Both the position numbers and the translations under genes were made by a program. Under the pieces are notes generated by a model that worked only from the letters and a program-made list of their open reading frames with translations, was not told the DNA's origin and did no database searches. This document shows positions 51,417 through 64,000 of a DNA stretch of 64,000 nucleotides, in pieces. Each line of letters starts with the position of its first letter. Position 1 is the first letter of the stretch. Source of the stretch: Tetrahymena elliotti 4EA (Eukaryota > Ciliophora > Oligohymenophorea > Hymenostomatida > Tetrahymenidae); contig JH720334.1 in NCBI GenBank assembly GCA_000231825.2, positions 228,652-292,651 on the forward strand, written 5' to 3'.

Positions 51417-52780
51417 TTTGTTAACTCTTAAAATTTAATCAATCTCTACATATCCAAAAAACTAATAAAATCGACCAAAATTTTTATTTTTTGAAAAAAT
51501 ATTTAATAAGGTTTTTGTCCCAAAAAATTTTTTTGAATAAATGTGTAATAAATGCTCATCAAAAGAAGTGTAAAAAAAAAAAAAATTTGTTTTGAAGTAA
51601 AATTTTAAGTTAAAAAATAATCTTTATGATAATGTGTGTAATTTAAAAACAATAATTTTGCTGAAAGAAGATAAAAATCAAATAATTAACATCCTTACAT
51701 ATACATAGATAAATAACATTATCTAGAATGAGTAAAAATTAATAAATTAATAAGATAAAAGTTAGGTAACAATACATACATTAGCTATTCTAGAGTAAAA
51801 AAATGAAAATATAAAGTGAGAATGATAGAAGATTAGATTGGATGAATTATATATTATTAGCAATTGTAAATAAAAATACTATTATTTATATAAAGGAGAT
51901 AGAGGTTACGTAATAAAATGAGAAATAAATAATTTAATTTGCTTGCCAAGAGAAATCATTAAATTTATAAATCTATAAAAAATTCTTTGATTCATAAACT
52001 TTACAATTTTATTTTTTATAGTTTAAAACAAAAGTTTGATTCTGGTTAATTTTACCAAATCATTACTGTTATTGTTGGTTGTTGAATGTGACTATTTTTT
52101 ATTCCTCAGGAATTTTAAACTACTTTCTTAATTAGGATTAAACTCATTAAAATAAATATAATATGATGAATATTTAGATTTCTATCCATTTTTTGGTTAC
52201 TTATTTAAATATTTTATTCTTGGTAAATAATTTTAGTCCTTATTTTTTAAATAGTAATAAATGCACTATTTGTTGATATCTAATATTATATTAGTGATGT
52301 GATTGTTTTTTTTGTTTGTTTCTCTTTGGCATTAGCATAGAAGGTAATATATTAAGTTAGTTTAATTATTTATAAAACTCGATAGATGGATGGAGAGATT
52401 ATTTATTTAAAATATTGATATTAATTATTATGGTTATTATTTTTATTCTTTTTCTAGAATAGAATTAACAGGTTGACTCTAGAAATGGCTATTATTAAAA
52501 TTATTATTGCTGTTTGATTACTGCTGACAAATTGTATTGGTTGATTGCTTTTTATAAATTATTGGATTTCACTAAATTGATGATTGATTGCTAGGTATTT
52601 ATATATTTTTTAGTTGAGAATTAATTATTAATATATTAGGTATTTTTAACAATCATTTAAGGTTGGTTATTAGTTTATTAGGAAGATTTAAATGGTTAAT
52701 GTAGATCTTTTCATAAATTAATTATTCAATAGAGCTCATTCAACTCTAACTTGGTATTATTTTTATAGATTTAAAAGATT
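51417..52780. other. AT-rich intergenic, no gene seen
   Basis: Leader of the transporter at the left and 3' flank of the PWWP gene at the right. T-rich with many short repeats; no gene signature on either strand. Confidence 0.5.
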
Positions 52781-55700
52781 TCAATCACTGTTGTTTGCAA
52801 GGGAATTGTTCTTTTCGAATTGAGGAACACCCAAGCTTTTTAATTCTGCTTATATATTTTCATGTTGAATTACTTAAATAAGTTCATCTACATTGCATTT
52901 TTGTAATTTATCTATGCTTATTTCTTTAGCCTAATTCAAAAAAATAATTAATAAGTACAAAAAAATAAATCAAATTTACCTTTAGAAGACGTATCAATCC
53001 CTTTACATTATTTTTATATTCATGATTAAGCTCTACTTATACAGATTTTATTTTACGTTCTATTTAAACACATAAATCTTAAGCCTAGGCTTTTTCTAGA
53101 CCATAATTTTCTTTAAGAAGTTCATTAATTTTTTTGCAAATCTTTTTTCTTAATTATTGATCTCTCAACTTTTTTGGATCCTCTACTTCTTTTTCTAGGC
53201 AGGGTGCTAAATCTCCATTTAGTTTTGTATGGCTAGTAATTTTATTTAATTAGGTATTTGAATGGATACTCTTTTCATCTTCTGCTTCATTCTAAATGAT
53301 ACAATCTAAATTTAAAAAAGCATATTATTTTTATTAGCTTAAAATGAATTAAAATTTATTTGTTTTTACTTCCATTAATTTGAACTTTCTTTTTGAAAAT
53401 CAACTCCTTGATATCAGATCCTAATGTATCAAATAATACTTTGTCTCTAATATTTTCAACTACAACTTCTAGTTTTTATTTGATTTCAGGGATGAAGTCT
53501 TCACTCTAAAATACAAAAAAATAATTAAATTTAATAAGTGAGACCATTTTTTAATTTAGAATTACATTTTTGTTTTAAGCAACTAATGAAAGATGCTACA
53601 AAAAGAGCTTGCCTACTTTAGCATTAAAGAATTCTATTGCAGGAATATTGAGACCAAAGTATGCATCACATAAATGACCTAGGTCTTAAATCTCGCTTAA
53701 TTTAAATATATTTTAACCTTTTTAACTTTAGAATATCTCATAAATTGCTTCTAAACTTTGTTGCAATTCTGTTGCATCTTGAGGATTCATATTATAAGGT
53801 TTAATTTGATTAGTTTTTAATTTCTTTTTAGGTGAATCTATAATTTCATTAAGATTAGCTTATTCAGCTGAGACTTGGATGTTTAAACCATTACCATTTC
53901 CAGCAATTCCATTCTTTTATGATGAAGTACGCTTATTTCTTTTGTTTGGGGCTTAAGTTTATCCATTTTGTGAACTCTTTTATTGATTATTTAAACCATT
54001 AGATGTTTGCAAGTTGCTATCTGATGACTAATTTTGATTAATGCTAGTGCTATTATGAGCATTGCTATTATTTGTGTAGAGGTCTCTTTTATCTTCAGCA
54101 AATCCATTTCTTGGAGATCCATTTGCACTGGCTGCACTTTTTTTAGTTGCCTTTTCTAAGTTCATTTCTTAGTGGTCTTCTTCTTCTAATTCTTTTTATT
54201 CTGATTCCTTTTTAAAATATTAATTAAATTATTTCTACTTTTAATAAAGTATATATGATTTTATAAATATATAGGCTGCTATCATTCTTTTTAAAAAATA
54301 AACTTTTTTTAACTTTTATTAAAATTATTGAATATTAAGTTTGATTTTTTACATTTTATTAGAGATGATTGCTTGATGATTTTTCCATTGAATTGTCATT
54401 CTTGTTGAATTAGGCAAGCTATTCAGTGCTATTCATTTCCTTTTCATGTATTGGGTTACTTAACATATGACTAGGTTCGGTATCTAATAGTTCTTCTACA
54501 CCTAAATCTGGATGAAGAATTGAATTTTTGCTTAAATTTTATGAATTTCTACGAGTTTGCTTTTCATTTAACTTTTACTATTTCTTTCCTATTCCAGAGC
54601 GAGTATTTATAGATGCCAATTCTTTTTCTGAAGCAGCTAAGGATGGTTCACCAGCATTTTCAGGTACTATTTTATCATTTCCTCCATTTTTGCTTTCTGC
54701 TGTTTCTGGCTATGCTTTTGAACTCTTATTAGCTGGTTTTATACTCTTTTTAGGAGTTTTTTTACCTCCTGCAGATGCAGAAGAAACTGTTTTAGCTATT
54801 TTATATTAAATAGATTTTAATAAGAAAACTGCTAGACTCAATTTGAGTATTAAATATATTGAACTAATTGATCAAATTTCAAAATTAGTTTTTCATGAGT
54901 CCTATTTGAAACTTAATGAAATATTTCAATATGTATTAAACTCAAATTAATCAGTCTTGCTAAAATTTAATTTATAAATAAGGAATGGCTTTAAATTGTT
55001 TCACTATTGTCTTAAATTTCTCTTTTTTTAAAGCTAAGCAGTGATTGATTATGTTTAAATGACAGACTGATTAAATTTAAGATAAATAAATTTATATTGA
55101 ATGTACTTAAGCTAATTTCATTACTGAGTTTATTTGTCACTGCTCCTTTCTTTCCCTTTTTTGAATTCTTTGCTGCGCTTTCAGATGACGATTAATTTTC
55201 ATCCTCTTCCTCTTCCTCCTTTAAATAAATAATACAGAAAAATTAAATATAGGAATAGGCTTTTATTAAAGAGTAAAAAGCTTTTTTGCTGCAATTAAAT
55301 CTAAAAGTTCTATGTTAAATTAATTACCATTTAATATTTTCTCTCCATGCTTTTGCGTTCATCTAATTTAATTAAAAAATATATATGAGTTATATGAAGG
55401 TAACAAAAGATATATCATCAAAACATTAAGAACTCACTATATTTATACGCTTATTCCGTAAAACAAAATGATTGCTAAGAATGTCTAGATGTATAGGGAA
55501 ATTTTGCAAAAATGGCACAATAATAAAAATAAATGACTGTCTTTGAGTATTTCTAACTAACTTTCATGTTATGTGCTTTAAAATTAGCTTTAAAACTATT
55601 GGATGAGTTCAAAAGAGGGTATTGCCGCTGAAAAAAATAATTTAAATTTCAAGATAAATTAGAAGAGAATAATGAGTTAATTTTTACCTTCGTAACTGCT

Positions 55701-56270
55701 TTTGCCCTCACTGATCCTCAATCCGATATCTACTGCCTATTTAAGCTTTTTATTTCTTTCATTCACATTCTTAATGTACTAGCTATAATTCTCTTTGAAG
55801 TCATGAACCTAATCTAGCTTGATTGTGGCACTGTTTGCGTCCCACAAGTTAAAAATAATTTAAAAACATTGCTTGCAAATTTAGAAAAAAAGGAAAAAGC
55901 AACAAGTTTGCTAAAAGGGAAAATAATTACTGTGTGTTTTCTCCAAGGAAATTTACAACTACATCTGTGGTTCCCACTTGAGAAATCTGTTGAATATAAA
56001 GTGAATTGATTAATTACTTTGCATTTACTTTTATCCTGCTTATATTTGTTTACGCAACTACATCCATCAATACAAACAGATTGGGCAGAAAAGATATTCT
56101 TAATCTAGATCCCCCATCTGAAAATACGAGCGGATGCAGATAATCTTGCTAACTAATTTTTAAAGCGCTAATAAAAAGAAAGTGCGATTATTTACACATG
56201 ATGGCCACCATGGATAACCCTTGAGTTTTGCCCATACTACTTGGTTCTTTTTGAACTGCTTGCTTGCCAT
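52781..56270 (-). CDS. PWWP and TFIIS-central-domain protein
   Basis: Probable chromatin-reading transcription factor. Exon 1 (56196-56270) opens MASKQFKKNQ and continues VVWAKLKGYPWWPSC, the core of a PWWP domain, which binds methylated histone lysine and DNA. Exons 55931-55986 (VGTTDVVVNFLGENT) and 55688-55830 (HATIKLDQVHDFKENY) complete it with agreeing splice phases. A long basic, Ser/Lys-rich linker follows (GGKKTPKKSIKPANKSSK), an acidic EEEEED patch and a nuclear-type basic cluster (NKRNKRTSS). A helical region has LGHLCDAYFGLNIPAIEFF. The C-terminus, about 53290-52781, matches the TFIIS central domain (TFS2M): KKLRDQQLRKKICKKINELL, IERKIKSV, YKNNVKGLIRLL, then SIDKLQKCNVDELI, equivalent to the SPEELxxMTPEEL stretch. 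TFS2M contacts RNA polymerase II. I see no TFIIS zinc ribbon or PHD finger. A plus-strand frame at 54528-54809 is an antisense shadow. Confidence 0.85.
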
Positions 56271-58914
56271 TCTTAATTTTGCTTTTTTTCCTTTTTCCTT
56301 ACTTGACTTTTTTTCAATATTAGATGTCTTTCTTTGATTGTTTATTTGTTTGTTTCTTTGCTTGTTTGATTATTTGATTGTTTCTGCCTGTCTTTCTTTG
56401 TTAATTTCTTTATTTATTTATTTGTTTGTTCCTTCTTAATCTTTTCTAATCTTAATGCAGAAACTACCTTTGAAATCCCTAGTAAATATTAATGTTATTT
56501 TTTATATTCAAGAATTTTTCTCTTTGTTTATTCTTACTACTTTTACTAATTAGTTAACCAATTATGAATATTTCCCTTTGATTTATAATTATAATTATTA
56601 TTATTAATATTGTTATAGTTTCTTTCCTTTTTCTATCAATATTCATCTTCATCTTTCTTTTTTGCTTGCTCGTTTATTTATTCAATTTTAAGTTTCCTTT
56701 CGCTCCTTTCTCTCCTGAATCAAAAAATCTAATCTATCAATCATTCATTTTTTATTGGATTTATTAACTTTTGTTATTTTGCTATGAATGTTAAATAGAA
56801 TAAAATTCATTCAACTTAAAATTAAATCAATCTATTTTTACTAACACCTTCTAATATTCTTTAGGTGTGTGTATCCATCCATCCATCCATCCATCTATCC
56901 AATTAATTTTATTATCATATTTTTTAGTTTAATACTTTGATTATTAATTTTTTCCTAAGCTTAAGTATCAAGAAGAAATATCTATTTTTTTCATTCAAAA
57001 TTTCATTAGAATTTTAGTTGAAGTTTCTTTACCCTACATTCATTCTTTATGTTTTTTTCCAGTAATTAATTTTTCCACCAAGACCACTAATATAAATAAT
57101 TTATATTTGTATTAAAAACTTAATTTTTACTTCAATTTATTTCATAATCTTTTGTTTAATAAAATAGAAACTTCCATCTAATTTATTTTGCAAATCTTTT
57201 AACATTTTAATTATTTTATTTTTTTCAATCTTTTGATAAAATATTTTTTTTATTTAAAAAAAATTTTTTAATTCGAGAAGATTCATGAAAGCCAATTATT
57301 TTGTTTTTAATTTAAATACTGAGAGATTATACAATGAGATTATAATTTATATTTTTTTATATTCACCTGCTATTCAATTAGCTAACTAATCTACTGGTTA
57401 TTACTGTTAATTTTATAATAAAAAATTTTAATTTATTTTAAAATTTAATTTTGAGTATTTATTTGTTTTTAATTTTCTTTTTAAAAAAATATAAAACAAT
57501 TAATTGAAGATTAGTTTATTTCATAATCATCTTATATAAAAGTATCTTATTTGCTTAATAAGATTATATTCTTTATCTTTTTAGTTTTGATATCTAATTA
57601 TTATGTTAAATTTTATCTGTTAAATATCCAAATTAATACAAATGTCCAAATTTGCTTTTTTCTTGAAATCGCAAAAGCGCTTTTCTATTTTTAAATTATT
57701 TTTTTTATTTTCTGAGATTTTATCAAAGTATAACTATTACTAATTTTGATTTATTTCTTTGGAGACTTAGTTAAAGCCAATTATGTTCAATTTTAATAGA
57801 TATGAGAAGAGATGAGGAAAGTGATGATTGACTAAACTATCCCTGAGTTTGATTGTAAAATTGAGAAAGAAAATAAAAAAATTACTTTACCAAATCAGGT
57901 TATCGCACTAATAAAAACATCAAAATTGTAACTATAAGAAAAGCAGAGGCTAATATGTATCATATTGATGAAAAGATACTAAAGTTTATGAAAAAAAAAA
58001 ATGTTTAATATTTTGAAATAATTCTGTACAATATAATTCAAAATTAATTAATTTGTAATTATAAAAATAATAGCGATGATGATAAAAATTATATTCTTAT
58101 ATTATCTATCTTTTTTATTTCATTTAATAACAATTTAATTTTTCTCTATTTTCATTCATTTTTTCATTATCCTTATTATTTCTTTAGCTAACTAATAACA
58201 AATCTTGTTTTTTTCTTCTAGTTATTTACACAAAGTGCGTTAAAATTCAATCATTTTCTTTTTTATTTTGAATTTATTTGTTTTTATTTTGAAATAGTTT
58301 TGTTTCAACTTTTTATCTCTAAATAAAGTATTTTTCTTTTCTTATTCTTATATTATAATAACGTTTTTTTTTCAACAGCTATTAAATTTATTTTTTACAA
58401 TAACAAATTTATTTTCAATCATTTATTTTAATATTTCATCTCAATAATAATTATTTTATTTTTTTAAGCTATTTTAGTTTGATAATACTTTTACATAAAA
58501 AATAAAAATTCTAAAAAAATATTTATTTACCTATCAATGTCTTAATTGACTTATTCATTATTAGTTGTCAGTTATTTCTAATGAGTATTTCAAATCAAAT
58601 GAAATCTTGTAAAATGTTTTATTTTTTTTAAATATCAAAACATTATTTAAGTGTTCGAGCCAACTTTAACTTTTTTTATCAGCTTTTCTTCTATCTGAAC
58701 TATTTCAAGGATTGATCAGAACAAAATTCACAAATTTAAAGTAAATTCAGATTTAGTATCATTCGAATAATTAATATTAATTCCTATTTCGCTTTCAATC
58801 TTCCATTTATTTTCTGATACCTGCAGAAGCTTCAAGCAATCATTTTTCACAAATCTATTTAATGATTAAAAATTTTTATCACAATTAATTTTAAAATAAA
58901 ATATTTTTAAAAAT
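56271..58914. other. Long AT-rich intergenic region
   Basis: Begins with a T/C-rich stretch (minus-strand purine-rich leader of the PWWP gene) with TTTGTTTG and TTTATTTATT repeats, then an (ATCC)5 microsatellite at 56873. The remainder is A/T tracts. No convincing gene or RNA. Confidence 0.5.
56873..56892. repeat. (ATCC)5 microsatellite
   Basis: Five perfect ATCC units followed by two imperfect ones (ATCT ATCC). Simple repeat in the 5' flank of the PWWP gene; no function implied. Confidence 0.9.
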
Positions 58915-59463
58915 TCATTTGGGGAGTATGAAGAACAACTTTGTTTTACAGCCTGGATTTATAAAAAATATTTTGAGAGAATATGTATTTTTATTCAGCT
59001 TTCTCTACCTTTGAACAGTCCATTTCAAAGAAGGAAGAGCTTTTTTATTATCAAGCATATTGTCTTGAATGAGTTTTTTGAATAAAAAAAGTATTTAACT
59101 TGACCTATAACATATTTGGGGGAAAATGTTGAAGCTTTTTGTGATAATTTTTAATGCGAATGAAGCAATTATTAAATAAGGAACTTGAGAGAAGAAAGAA
59201 AGGAAAAAGAGAAGTAATAGTAAAGCAAAACAAATTAATTTTAAAATAGTAAAAAAATATTTGAATAAAGGTTTTAAGAAGTACCTCAACTCATAAGTAG
59301 TTTCGAATCGACAAATTTAGTTTGAATTCTTTGACTTAGTTAATGAAATCAATCGGTCAGTCAATAAGTCAATTTAAGAAATATTTAATATTAATTTTCT
59401 AAATTATTTACTTGTTTTAGTTAATATAAATAAATCAGTATTTAATATAGATGTAACTATCAT
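58915..59463 (-). CDS. Doubtful small membrane protein ORF
   Basis: Open frame of 182 codons when TAA/TAG are read as Gln, from ATG at 59463 to TGA at 58915-58917. It has a very hydrophobic middle (ILKLICFALLLLLFFLSF, then VPYLIIASFALKI) that would form two membrane segments, and a basic C-terminal part (DNKKALPSLKWTVQRQRK). No family recognised. With one stop codon in AT-rich DNA, frames of this length occur by chance, and Phe/Leu/Ile richness is what random T-rich sequence gives. The soluble C-terminal portion and the start context are in its favour. I report it as possible only. Confidence 0.3.
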
Positions 59464-60974
59464 CCTTGATTGAAAACCAAAGAAGGACTATGTATGTATC
59501 ATTTTGTATATGCATATTAGTATAGCATCAATAATCTAATCAACTTTTATATTTCTCCTTCATCTTATTTCATTAAAATTTCACTTATTTCTTTGTTCTT
59601 TAATATGCTATTATAATATTTGACAGGTTATCCTTTCAGTCAGATTAGTTATTTGTTTATAAAATTTTAATAATTTTTTAAACTATGATTTGAATCTTCA
59701 AGAATTAAATCTATTATAAAGTTACTAAATGGTATAAAAAATATATTTTAAACATATTATTTTTGACCAAAATAATTTACTTAACCAATCAATCAATTTT
59801 AAAATTCTCAACTAAGATTTTTATTAAATTAAAAAAGTAATAAATTATAACTTTTTGTAAACTAAAAAACTACACTATTTTTAAATTTATTCTAGGAAAT
59901 TTGATTTAATCAGAATAAAAAATTAAAAAATAAACATAGAAAAATATTCATCATTTTAATATTTTAAAATAAAAAATATATTTTAATCTATGAAGTTAAG
60001 TCAACTGATTTTTAAAACTTTTTAAATAAAAATTAGACAAAGATCTGAAAATAGTTTTTATTTTTGTCTTACTTTTAATAAAATAATTATTATGGCTTGG
60101 CTTTTATTGAGTTCCTAATTTTTTTAAAGTAGATAATTTTATTTTATTTTTACTTCTCTTTAAATTTGTTTTATCAATTTTTTTATATTCATTTTTAAAT
60201 TTTTAAGTTTTTCTATTTTTGACTAAATTCTAAAGCATTTTTTTCTAAATAAAAAAATCTCTTCATTCATTTTCTTCATAATTTTAATATTATCTATTTA
60301 GTTTTAATTAAAATATTTTTATGATAATTTTTCTTTATTTCATTAAAATTTTAATAGATTTTCTTTTTTGACAACATAAGTTACAAAAATAAATTAATTA
60401 TTTCTAATAAAAAGCAAAAAGAATTTAAAATTAAAGAATACTTTTTAAATATTAAACTCTACATAATAAGTAAATATATTATTACTACTTTATTAAAAAC
60501 GAATTGAAGAGAACATTTTTTTTAACCAAAGGTTTAATTTAAAATAAAAATATTACTTTTTTAGTGATAAAAATTTTAGGTGATTTTTTAATTGAGAGAC
60601 AAAAAGAGATAATATTTTTTTAATTAATAAAAATGATCAAATTATTAATAGCAGTTAAAATATTTAAATTTTAACTCAAAACCTAATAAATTTTTGTCTA
60701 TGAAATATGTTTTGGTTTTGATAAAATTTATAATTTAGTCAATTACTGATTGATTATGTTTTTTATGATAACAAAGATTTGGTTTGCTAATGTTTATCTA
60801 GTGATATTGCTTTATCATCAATATATTATATTAATTGATATTTTAAAAATTATTAAAATTGTGAGTCCACCAAAGAAATAATAGTGTGAATCTATCTCCT
60901 CATCTATTTATTAATTAACTTCTAATAAATTATACAAAAAATATTAATCACTTTTTTCAGCTTTAAACTTTGAT
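59464..60974. other. AT-rich intergenic, no gene seen
   Basis: A/T tracts with AATAAATAA-type motifs and no protein-like frame. Probably includes the promoter of the gene at 60975. Confidence 0.5.
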
Positions 60975-62027
60975 ATGAAAAAAACTATAAAATTCAAAAG
61001 TTTTCCTGAGTTTTTTTTTAGTTGCAATTCATAAAATTCATCAAATTCCTACAGCGATTACATAAAATGCCACTATGATGCTTAATTAATGCATGAAAAA
61101 AGCTATTTTAAATCAGATTTAAACACTGAAAATTATGGTATTTAGATGATTGTCTTTGTAATTTAAGATTCTAGCTAAAACTAATGTCATATTTGGAATC
61201 AACAGAAAGCTATTTTAATGAATGCTGAAAAAATATCATTTAGGTTTAACCATTTAATAGTTCTGATAAATTTAAAGAATAACGTATCTCTAAATGAGTA
61301 GCTTTTTAGCTTTTTAATTGATAATATTTATTTGTGCTTTTTTTAATTGCTACAAAGATTAAAAAAGAAAGGTACTTTCTGCCTTCAATTAAATAATCTC
61401 TTAAAAAACATGTTAATGCAAAAAAAGGGATTACGTTACTGTGAAAAATTGATTTAATTTATATTTTTTAAGTCCAACCAAGCTCCTTTTATTTATTTGA
61501 GTTCATTTACTGATAATTTAATTGTTTATACAAATGACCTAAATGTCTAAAGTGATATTTAATTAGTTTTCCTTGATAAAACAGATTATTTTGATAACTT
61601 TATTCACACCAAACAGAAATGCTTTTAACTTTAATTTATTAATCTTCAAGACTACATTTAATAATAATAACAAAAGATATTAAAAGAAAATTTCCTCTCT
61701 ATTGATCATATTAGATTTCTTTTTATGAAAGAGCTATCAGGAAAAATAAAATAAATACATTTCTAAGAGTCTTCAGAGTAGGAATCAGATTAGATTTTCT
61801 GGTTTTAATTAGATAATTATTCAGAATAGTTACTTTAAGTAATATCTGCTTTAGATAACACATCATATTCTGAAAAGTTCCTTTCAAAGGTAGAAATTTG
61901 TGTTAATATCAACCATAAAGACATCAAAAATTTATTTAAATTTACAAGTCATCATCACAAAATTTAATAAATTTGTAAAGATATATACTAGCAAGCCATG
62001 GAAATGTTGTGTAGCTCTGATTCTTGA
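60975..62027 (+). CDS. Intronless 350-residue unknown protein
   Basis: Open frame of 351 codons from ATG at 60975 to TGA 62025-62027. Family not recognised. The N-terminus (MKKTIKFKSFPEFFFSCNSQ) is followed by YGIQMIVFVIQDSSQNQCHIW and KISFRFNHLIVLINLKNNVS, alternating beta-like stretches, then a helical region (LFSFLIDNIYLCFFQLLQRL; LLKNMLMQKKGLRYCEKL). The C-terminal half has a Gln run and Ser/Glu-rich loops (SSEQESDQIFWFQ) and ends AMEMLCSSDS. No membrane segment or targeting signal is clear. Composition is balanced (Asp, Glu, Ser, His, Cys and Trp all used) and the GC content is locally higher than its flanks, which supports coding. Nothing in the neighbours suggests a role. Confidence 0.7.
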
Positions 62028-63101
62028 TAAAATATCTATTAACTTTGATTGCTATCAAAACAAATAAACTTACTTTGGAATCAATTAACCAATAAACAAA
62101 AAGATTATATTCAATCCGATCTCTTTATATTAAAGCTACATTATATATTAGCTAATATAAAATGATATTTGATAAGTTAAAACTCTTAAAATGGGATATT
62201 AATAACTATTTAAACAAATTTAATGAAAACAGTTAATTTTATTTTTATAAAATTATACTCAATCATAAAACTTTCAATATTTAATTTAAAATCGGATTAA
62301 TTTTTATTTCCCTTCAAAAATAAAAGTACAATTTTTTAATGATAATCAATTTTAGGTATTGCTTGCTTAGATTTAATTTATAAATAGTAATTTAATAGCA
62401 TCTACTAAATTATTCAAGAATAAGCATAATCATTAATACTTAATAACAGAAAGACACAAAATAAGCTTGATACATATGGTTAATAAGCATATACATGTAT
62501 ATAAAAATTATAATTTTTATATGTTTTTAAAAACCAGATTTTTTTATCATTAATATTTTACTGAAAAAATTAAATATTTTAAATGAAATTTTTATTATTC
62601 TAGTCAATTAATAATAAGGTCTAAGAAAAAATAAATTTTACTTTAATATTTTTCTAAATAATTTTGTTTTTTATTGGTTATCTTAAGATAAAAATTTAAT
62701 ATTGAGATGAGAAAGAAAAAGATGTTTATTTATTTAAAGATTTAAAAATAAAAATTAGGAATAGTAAAAATATTTTATAATATGTAATTTATTCTCAATT
62801 TTTCTTTTATTTTTTTTTTCAACAAATAAAATATTTAATAAAATAGAAGATTTAAATAAATCTATAAATTTCTTAGAAATTCTTAAATTAAATAAAGATA
62901 TGATGCATCTATAATTTTTGATATATTCTAGATTTCTAATATTACAAATTAATTAAAATATCTATTAATTTATTTATTCAAATATAATATATTTAAATAC
63001 AAATAATTATCACAATCTATTCTTCGAAACGGCATATTTTAAAATATTTCCTTCAAGATAAAAATTAAAATTTTAGCAAATTACATTAAGAAAGTTATAA
63101 G
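62028..63101. other. AT-rich intergenic, no gene seen
   Basis: A/T tracts separating two plus-strand genes; expected to hold the promoter of the FKBP-like gene. No specific motif identified. Confidence 0.5.
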
Positions 63102-63989
63102 ATGACAACTTTTACTAACGTAGATGAGAAAGGCTTACTTTAAAAGCAAATTATTAAGGATGGTATTGGAGATTGCCCAGAAAAATACAGAGAAGTTTAT
63201 GGTAAATTTATTAATTGATTAATGTAAATTTAAGAAAGCAGCAATCTAAAAAATATGATATTAGTTTATTTTGTGCTAAGAAATGAAAGAGGAGATTTGA
63301 TTACTGGTACAGAATCATAGCCCTATAAGGTAGTAATGGGACGTGGAGATTCATTTTAATTCATGGAATAGCTTCTTTTAACCATGAAATTAGGAGAAAG
63401 AATATTAGCAAAAATAGATAAATAGCTAGTTAAGAATGATAAAAAATTATCAAAATTAGTTAATAACGAAGAAGTCAGTTTAGAATTAGAAATTGAAATT
63501 GTTAGATTGATGAATTACAGAAATAGTTTATGGGAATTAGAAAGTGCAGATAGAGAAGCATAAGTTTAAACAATTAAAAATCAAGGAAATGAATTCATCA
63601 AAAACAAAGAATACTAAAATGCTACTTTCAAATACGATTCTGGATTAAAAACAATTAAAAATGATTAAAACCCTGTTTTCGATGAAGTTTAGTAATCTTT
63701 ATTAAATAACTTGTCCTTAGCTTATTTAAAAAATAACTAATTCAATGAATGTATTGAAACAGCTACAGAAGCTCTTTAAAGTTAGCCCTCAAATATTAAG
63801 CTTTTATTTAGAAGAGCTCAAGCTTATTCTGGTATTTAAGAATATGAAAAAGCTAAGTCTGATTTGAAAGAAGGATAAAAATTCGATGCTAATAATGCTG
63901 AACTTCAAAAAGAATTAAATCTTTTGCTAAACAAAGAAAAAATTTAGATTGAAAAAGAAAAAAAGGTATATGCCAACATGTTTAAATGA
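63102..63989 (+). CDS. FKBP-like/TPR co-chaperone
   Basis: Two exons, 63102-63201 and 63265-63989, joined in phase 1 through a 63-bp intron, giving 274 residues. The N-terminal part (VYFVLRNERGDLITGTE; VVMGRGDSFQFMEQLLLTM; LGERILAKID) has the strand order of an FKBP-type domain (peptidyl-prolyl isomerase fold). It is shortened and lacks several drug-binding aromatic residues, like the AIP/FKBP8 class, so isomerase activity is doubtful. Three TPR motifs follow: AQVQTIKNQGNEFIKNKEYQ, LLNNLSLAYLKNNQFNECIE and IKLLFRRAQAYSGIQEYEKA. The C-terminus KEKKVYANMFK matches the KxYxxMF end of large FKBPs. The TPR region would bind the EEVD tail of Hsp90/Hsp70. Start is the first ATG; the TGA lies just before the window end, so the gene is complete. 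Confidence 0.85.
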
Positions 63990-64000
63990 GTCAATTAGTA

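Noticed and set aside
54528..54809. Plus-strand 93-codon hydrophobic ORF
   Set aside because: Antisense to a Ser/Lys-rich exon of the PWWP/TFS2M gene.
58645..58665. GTTCGAGCC resembling a tRNA T-arm B-box
   Set aside because: No matching stems or A-box at tRNA distances on either strand.

Overview
The window looks like gene-dense nuclear DNA from a ciliate, most like a Tetrahymena-type macronuclear chromosome. It is very AT-rich. Long, clearly coding frames are full of in-frame TAA and TAG and end only at TGA, so TAA/TAG are read as glutamine: for example, the kinesin P-loop GQTGAGKS has TAA for its Gln. Introns are short (about 30-250 bp), AT-rich and GT-AG. Because only TGA stops translation, open frames of 100-180 codons arise by chance, so composition, family motifs and splice-phase agreement were used to separate genes from noise. 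All translations were done by hand.

Left third (0.8-20 kb): a leucine-rich-repeat (LRR) gene; a one-TM protein of unknown function; a divergent Ras/Rab-like GTPase; a small two-TM protein; two genes without a recognised family (one with a possible EF-hand-like tail); a TatA/TatB-like membrane protein; and two tandem, clearly duplicated protein kinases with identical intron positions.

Middle (20-40 kb): a coiled-coil gene followed by a 1190-residue Asn/Gln/Ser-rich protein; a Ser/Gln-rich gene; a B-box-like zinc-finger protein; another Gln/Asn-rich protein with a folded-looking C-terminus; and, at 35.5-39.1 kb on the minus strand, an LRR gene built from thirteen mini-exons that are each exactly 90 bp (one 30-residue LRR each), separated by 93-202 bp introns. 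This exon-amplification array is the most striking structure in the window.

Right third (40-64 kb): a kinesin-3-type motor with FHA domain; a 938-residue low-complexity protein; an SLC22-like MFS transporter; a PWWP plus TFIIS-central-domain chromatin/transcription protein; a doubtful small membrane ORF; an intronless 350-residue unknown; and an FKBP-like/TPR co-chaperone.

The genes do not form an operon or one pathway; this is ordinary eukaryotic gene-by-gene arrangement on both strands. No rRNA, tRNA, transposon, CRISPR array, telomere or chromosome-breakage sequence was recognised. Intergenic stretches are AT-rich with short simple repeats only.
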